From Rhodospirillaceae bacterium (GTDB lineage Bacteria > Pseudomonadota > Alphaproteobacteria > CACIAM-22H2), in assembly GCA_022843945.1 (NCBI GenBank), contig JALHMR010000014.1, forward strand, positions 1 through 64,000: 64,000 bases of DNA, in the 5' to 3' direction. The translations under genes were made by a program, and so were the position numbers. A model generated the notes under the pieces. The model had not been told where the DNA came from. It did no database searches and saw only the letters and a list, made by a program, of their open reading frames with translations. Below are positions 59,810 through 64,000 of this stretch, piece by piece (position 1 is the first letter of the stretch; each line of letters begins with the position of its first letter).

Positions 59810-60865
59810 TTACTGGAAGATCTCGTTGAAGCGGTCCTTGATCTTCTTCGATTCCTTCTCGATGTAGTCGTAGTCCACGGCGATCAGCTTGAGGGTCGAG
59901 AGTTGCGGATTGCCCTCCGGCGGCTGCACGTCGCTGCGCGACGAGTAGATGCCCTCGGCGGGGAACATCTTCTGTACCGCGTCGCTGATCATGAACTCGG
60001 CGAACAGCTTCGCCGCGTTGGGGTTCGGGCTCTTGCCGACGATCGCCGTCGGCGAGGGCACGACGAAGGTGCCATCGGCCGGGAAGAGCGTGCGCATCTT
60101 GTGGCCGGCCTTGCGGTCATCATAGGCGTACTGGTCGGCACCTTCGGCCGCGATCATGCGCTCGCCGCGCTTCAACATGTCCGAGACCTGCTGGTGCCCC
60201 TGCACGATCATCGTGTCGTTCTTGCGCAGCTTCTCGTAGAAGTCCCAGCCGTAGCGCTTGGAGAGCGTGCCGACGACCATCAACTGCAGTGCGGTGAAGC
60301 TCGGATCCGGCATCACCAGCTTGCCCTTGTATTTGGGGTTGGTGAGGTCGGTCCACGACTTGGGCATATCGGCCTCGGCGACCTTATCGTCGCGCGCGAT
60401 CATCACCATCATGTTGAGGCGCTGGGCGATGTACTGCCCCTGCGGATGCTTCGCCTCATCGGGGATCTTGTCGAAGTTCTTGGGCCGGAAGGGAATGAAC
60501 AGCCCCTTCTTGGCGAAGGCTTCGGAGGCGGCCGGGTCGGACGTGGTCAGCACGTCGACGGCGAAGCGTCCGGCATCGGTTTCCTGGGCGAATCGACGGA
60601 TGACGGCGGAGCCGCCGGAGCGGAACAGCTCGACGCGGACGCCGTAGGCTTCCTCGAACAGCTTGCCGATTTTCTGCGCCGCCTCGACCGGCGTCGAGGT
60701 GTACCAGACGACCTTGCCGTCGCGCTTGGCGGCGGCGGGGTCGGCGGTATCGGGCGTGAAGCCCTGGGCCCCTGCACCGGGGATTAGGGCGAGGCTGGCG
60801 GTCGCCAGCGATAGTGTCGCGGCCAAAACAAGGCGGCGCGTCACCGCTTGCACGGTTCCGGTCAT
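59810..60865 (-). CDS. ABC substrate-binding protein, FbpA class
   Basis: 351-residue binding protein. A signal peptide ends near residue 34 (GAGAQ) after a basic TRR start. Family blocks are KVVWYTSTPVEAAQKI, FAVDVLTTSDPAA and LTNPKYKGKLVMPDPSFT. The tyrosine pair of iron-binding members is not clear, though several Tyr lie near the C-terminus. ATG 60865 gives a normal signal peptide; the frame is open far upstream only because of shadow coding in the MFS gene. Confidence 0.88.
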   Translation of the reverse strand: MTGTVQAVTRRLVLAATLSLATASLALIPGAGAQGFTPDTADPAAAKRDGKVVWYTSTPVEAAQKIGKLFEEAYGVRVELFRSGGSAVIRRFAQETDAGRFAVDVLTTSDPAASEAFAKKGLFIPFRPKNFDKIPDEAKHPQGQYIAQRLNMMVMIARDDKVAEADMPKSWTDLTNPKYKGKLVMPDPSFTALQLMVVGTLSKRYGWDFYEKLRKNDTMIVQGHQQVSDMLKRGERMIAAEGADQYAYDDRKAGHKMRTLFPADGTFVVPSPTAIVGKSPNPNAAKLFAEFMISDAVQKMFPAEGIYSSRSDVQPPEGNPQLSTLKLIAVDYDYIEKESKKIKDRFNEIFQ

Positions 60866-61009
60866 GGATCTCCTCCCTTTGCCAGCGCGCCGGTTCCGGC
60901 TGCGCGGTTTCCTCGGATCTGAGTATCGGGCCCAACCGCGCTCGTTGGCAAGGCCACGCCGCAAGCCTAAGATATGAGCAGCACCGTCATCCCCGGCGAA
61001 TAACACCTT

Positions 61010-62257
61010 ATGACGCCTGATAATTCCGCGACGACCCCGGCGACGCCGCGCTCCACCGCCTTCGTTCAGACGCTGATCGGCTCGGGCCATGGCCTCAGCC
61101 ATTTCTACCAGCTCGCCCTGCCGCCCCTGTTCCCGCTGATCCAGCAGGAATTCGACGTCAGCTACGCGGCCCTCGGCCTGCTCCTGACGCTGTTCGCGGC
61201 GACTACCGGCGGCTTCCAGGTCGTCGCCGGCTTCCTGGTCGACAAGATGGGGGCGCGTCCGCTGCTGATCGCCGGCCTGGCGCTGTCCGGCGCGGCCATG
61301 GGGTCCATCGGCTTCGTCGACACCTATTGGGCGATGGCCGTGCTGGTGACCATCGCCGGCATCGGCAACGCCGTGTTTCACCCGGCCGACTACGTGATCC
61401 TCAACGCCTCGGTGCCGCGCTCCAAGCTCGGCCAGGCCTTCAGCATCCATACCTTCACCGGCAACGTGGGCTTCGTGCTCGCCCCGCCGACGATGATCCT
61501 GCTGACCGCGCTTTACGGCTGGCGCATGGCGCTGATCTGCGTCGGCGCGCTCGCCTTCGCGGTCATGATCTTCGTCATCAGCTTCGGCCACGTCCTGCAC
61601 GACCGTCGCGCGCCCAAGAAAGCCGCCGCCAACGAGGCGCCCGGCGGCAAGACCGGCTGGCGCCTGCTGCTTTCCGGCCCGATCCTCATCATGTTCGCCT
61701 TCTACATGATGCTGGCGATGGCCTCGTCGGGACTGCAGAGCTTCCTGGTTACGGCGCTGGTCGAGGTGCACAGCATCACGCTCAACATCGCCAATGTCGT
61801 GCTGACGGCGCTGCTGGCGGCCGGCGCGGTCGGCATTCTGCTCGGCGGCCATATCGCCGACCGTACCTCGCGCCACGCCCCCATCGTCTGCGTCCTGCTG
61901 CTCGTCTGCGGCGGCCTGTCAGCCATCGCCGGCTACCTGCCGCTGGGCGCGGCGGCGCTGATCGCCTTGTTCAGCCTCGTCGGCTTCCTGCAGGGCACGA
62001 CGCGTTCGCCGCGCGACATGATGCTGCGCGAGATCACCCCGGACCGCGATGTCGGCAAGGCTTTCGCCTTCGTCACCACCGGCATCAATCTCGGTAGTGC
62101 CATCGCGCCCTTCATCTTCGGGCTGATCCTCGACCACGGCGAGCCGCGCTGGATCTTCCTGGCGCTCGGCCTGTTCTTCGTGATGGGTATCGCGACGGTT
62201 GGCACGTCGCGCATGTACGCCAAGCCGGCTCCGGTGGCCAGCGCGGCGGCAGACTAG
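61010..62257 (+). CDS. MFS transporter, fosmidomycin-resistance-like
   Basis: 415-residue major facilitator with 12 membrane segments. HGLSHFYQLALPPLFPLIQQEF near the start and VDKMGARPLLIAGLALS after the second segment resemble the Fsr-type group. Exports an unknown compound. Divergent from the binding-protein gene; its TAG shares a CTAG with the HDAC-family stop. Confidence 0.85.
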   Translation: MTPDNSATTPATPRSTAFVQTLIGSGHGLSHFYQLALPPLFPLIQQEFDVSYAALGLLLTLFAATTGGFQVVAGFLVDKMGARPLLIAGLALSGAAMGSIGFVDTYWAMAVLVTIAGIGNAVFHPADYVILNASVPRSKLGQAFSIHTFTGNVGFVLAPPTMILLTALYGWRMALICVGALAFAVMIFVISFGHVLHDRRAPKKAAANEAPGGKTGWRLLLSGPILIMFAFYMMLAMASSGLQSFLVTALVEVHSITLNIANVVLTALLAAGAVGILLGGHIADRTSRHAPIVCVLLLVCGGLSAIAGYLPLGAAALIALFSLVGFLQGTTRSPRDMMLREITPDRDVGKAFAFVTTGINLGSAIAPFIFGLILDHGEPRWIFLALGLFFVMGIATVGTSRMYAKPAPVASAAAD

Positions 62258-63177
62258 TTCCGCGCCGCCAGCAGCGCCTTCACATGCGCAGCTGAAGAAG
62301 CCGCCAGTGCGCCAAGATCGTAGCCGCCCTCGAGCGCCGAGACTATACGGCCCTTGGCATGGGTCTTGGCGACCTCAGCCAGCGCCGCGGTGACCCACTC
62401 GTAATCGTCCTCGTGCAGCATCAGGCTGGCCAGCGGATCGTCCTCGTGGGCGTCGAACCCGGCCGAGATGATCACCAGCTCGGGCGCGAACTTGTCGAGC
62501 GCCGGCAGGATCTTCGTCTCAAAGGCATCGCGAAACTCCCGGCCGCCGCTGTTGGGGCGCAGCGGCGCGTTGACGATGTTGCCGACCCCGGTCTCCTTTT
62601 CGCTGCCCGTGCCGGGATAGAGCGGCCATTGGTGGCTCGAAGCATAGAAGAGGTGCGGGTCGCGCTCGAACATGTGCTGCGTGCCGTTGCCGTGATGGAC
62701 GTCGAAGTCGATCACCGCCACGCGGCTCAGCCCATGCGCCTGGCGGGCATGCAGCGCGCCGATCGCCACGTTGTTGAACAGGCAGAAGCCCATCGCCTGC
62801 ATGGCCTCGGCGTGATGGCCTGGCGGGCGCACCGCGCAGAAAGCATTCTTCGCCTTGCCGGTGCACACCGCGTCCACCGCCGCGACCACCGCCCCCGCGG
62901 CGCGCAGCGCCGCCTCGCCCGACCCCGGGCTCACCGCGGTATCGCCGTCGAGATGCTGGCGCCCTTGCGGGGGGATGGTGCCCATCACCGCCTCAACATG
63001 CGAGGCGGGGTGGACCAGCATCAGATGCTTGTCCTCGGCCCGGGGCGCCAGCAGCCGCTCCAGCTTGATCTCCGCGAGGCCGCTGAGTACCGCTTTCAAC
63101 CGATCGGGGCGTTCAGGATGGAAGACGCCGGGATCATGGTCGATGCAGGCTTCGTGCGTCAGCAGCAAGGTCGACAT
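62254..63177 (-). CDS. histone deacetylase-family amidohydrolase
   Basis: 307-residue HDAC-superfamily enzyme. Catalytic histidines are in RPPGHHAEAMQAMGFC, Zn ligands are the Asp and His of DFDVHHGNGT and the later Asp in SAGFDAHEDDP, and the transition-state Tyr position is in EGGYDL. Bacterial members deacetylate acetylpolyamines, acetoin or small amides. ATG 63177 gives the typical LLLTHEACIDHD start. Confidence 0.9.
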   Translation of the reverse strand: MSTLLLTHEACIDHDPGVFHPERPDRLKAVLSGLAEIKLERLLAPRAEDKHLMLVHPASHVEAVMGTIPPQGRQHLDGDTAVSPGSGEAALRAAGAVVAAVDAVCTGKAKNAFCAVRPPGHHAEAMQAMGFCLFNNVAIGALHARQAHGLSRVAVIDFDVHHGNGTQHMFERDPHLFYASSHQWPLYPGTGSEKETGVGNIVNAPLRPNSGGREFRDAFETKILPALDKFAPELVIISAGFDAHEDDPLASLMLHEDDYEWVTAALAEVAKTHAKGRIVSALEGGYDLGALAASSAAHVKALLAARN

Positions 63178-63352
63178 GGAACGAGTTCTCCGCCGGGCTC
63201 GCGTTACGCAGATATTGTGGCAGGCGGCCTCCCAGCCAACAAGCGGCGCGCGCGGACCGCAGCAGTAAACGCTTGCACCGGTGGCCGGCCGGCGGCAACA
63301 TCCGGCCCAGGGAACGCCCGTGCGGGCGTCATGCATTTCGGGGGATTATCTC

Positions 63353-63742
63353 GTGTTTCGTCGTCTGGTACTCGTCCTGGGTCTGACCGTCAGCCTGGCC
63401 GCGCCGCTGCGCGCCCAACCCCTCGATTTCGATGTCGAGCTCATGCTGGCGCAGGCGCCGGTTGCCGCGCCTTCGAACTGGGCGCGCGAGCCGGAGACCG
63501 GCCGGATCACCGCACTCGCCGTCGGCGCTCTCGCCGGCGTCGTAGCGCTCAACTTCTACATGGGCGGCCTCGCCTATCTGCCGTTCACGGGTGTCGTGGC
63601 GACGACCCCGCTCGCCACCGCCGAAAGCATCGTGGCGATCAGCCGCGTCTATGCGGTCGGCGCCGCCGGTGCCGGCGCCCTGATCGGCAACTACATCTAC
63701 GAGCGCCAGCAGCGGCGACAGGATGCTTCGTACGGCCGCTGA
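63353..63742 (+). CDS. exported membrane protein, unknown
   Basis: 129-residue protein starting at GTG 63353 behind GGGGGA. A signal peptide ends near residue 21 (APLRAQ). Two hydrophobic segments lie at about 59-77 and 96-113, separated by a Gly-rich loop, then a basic tail (YERQQRRQ). No family recognised; possibly an inner-membrane or outer-membrane-linked small protein. Confidence 0.6.
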   Translation: MFRRLVLVLGLTVSLAAPLRAQPLDFDVELMLAQAPVAAPSNWAREPETGRITALAVGALAGVVALNFYMGGLAYLPFTGVVATTPLATAESIVAISRVYAVGAAGAGALIGNYIYERQQRRQDASYGR

Positions 63743-63748
63743 GCGCCG

Positions 63749-64000
63749 CTAGTCGATCTTCGCGCCTGAATCGCGGATCACCTTCGCCCATTTGGCGATC
63801 TCCGCCCGGATGTGATCGCCGAACGCCACGGCACTCGCCGTGGTCACTTCGAACCCCTGCGCCGCGAGCGTACGACGCGACTCTTCCGCCTGTGCCGCCT
63901 TCACGGTTTCCTGGCTGAGCCGGGTAACGATATCCACCGGCGTGCCGGCCGGCGCCAGCAACCCGAACCAGGCGTCGGCAACGAAACCGGGGAAGCCCGA
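63749..64000 (-). CDS. Bug/TctC-family binding protein, C-terminal part
   Basis: The last 83 residues of a Bug protein, open at the window edge. WFGLLAPAGTPVDIVTRL and the ending HIRAEIAKWAKVIRDSGAKID are diagnostic of the family. It lies 7 bp from the convergent exported-protein gene. It is the second Bug protein in the window, and the ligand is unknown. Confidence 0.88.
   Translation of the reverse strand, partial: SGFPGFVADAWFGLLAPAGTPVDIVTRLSQETVKAAQAEESRRTLAAQGFEVTTASAVAFGDHIRAEIAKWAKVIRDSGAKID

Overview
The window is a GC-rich chromosomal stretch of what looks like a soil- or root-associated alphaproteobacterium. The lineage is inferred from a DUF3572-type protein, a phasin-type protein, an HWE-type histidine kinase, a PAS_5-type protein, Bug/TctC-type binding proteins and a GC-rich REP-like palindrome pair. 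Order-level placement (Rhodospirillales- or Hyphomicrobiales-like) is a guess. Most of the sequence is dense, operon-packed uptake and catabolism. No rRNA, tRNA, CRISPR array, integrase or transposase was seen.

Layout. 1-719: start of a single-pass membrane protein cut by the window edge. 774-9155 (minus): a ten-gene branched-chain-amino-acid-type (Liv) ABC operon with two SDR dehydrogenases, a cupin, a 3-hydroxyisobutyrate-dehydrogenase-like enzyme and an ABC ATPase without its signature helix. 9272-20456 (plus): an RpiR regulator, iolB, an iolC-DUF2090 fusion, an inositol-monophosphatase-family enzyme, an Afu/Fbp-type ABC importer with two binding proteins, and an MFS pump. 20457-25941 (minus): TctC-type binding protein, class II aldolase, FadR-type regulator and TRAP transporter DctPQM, divergent from a Rieske oxygenase pair (26011-27818). 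27957-31231: small proteins, a phasin, a non-coding stretch with a strong orphan terminator, and an arginase-family enzyme. 31403-36149: patatin phospholipase, aminotransferase, Na/Pi cotransporter with PhoU domain, DoxX. 36161-43228: PAS histidine kinase, RRM RNA-binding protein, and a spermidine/putrescine-type ABC operon that holds a Cache-HAMP-HWE kinase but no binding protein. 43310-47973: SDR and iolG facing iolDE. 47988-54814: a lower-GC island with a TPR-GT41 glycosyltransferase, a methyltransferase-like protein and an orphan phage tail-collar protein, then a second methyltransferase. 55002-64000: a cysteine-less racemase-fold protein, an alpha/beta hydrolase with a basic tail, a third Fbp-type importer, an MFS pump, an HDAC-family deacetylase and the tail of another Bug protein.

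How it fits together. The iol genes are split in two blocks (rpiR-iolB-iolC and iolG/iolDE). Together they cover inositol oxidation, inosose dehydration, ring opening, isomerisation, phosphorylation and probably the aldolase step through DUF2090; only iolA is missing. The first block also carries a phosphatase and an importer related to sugar-phosphate/phosphonate systems, and a PHO-box-like sequence sits in the iolG/iolD divergent region. The best candidate for a new system is therefore phosphate-linked uptake and catabolism of inositol phosphates. Other outliers are the signature-less ABC ATPase, the racemase-fold protein lacking both catalytic cysteines, and the GC-mosaic tail-collar gene beside two glycan/methyl-transfer genes.
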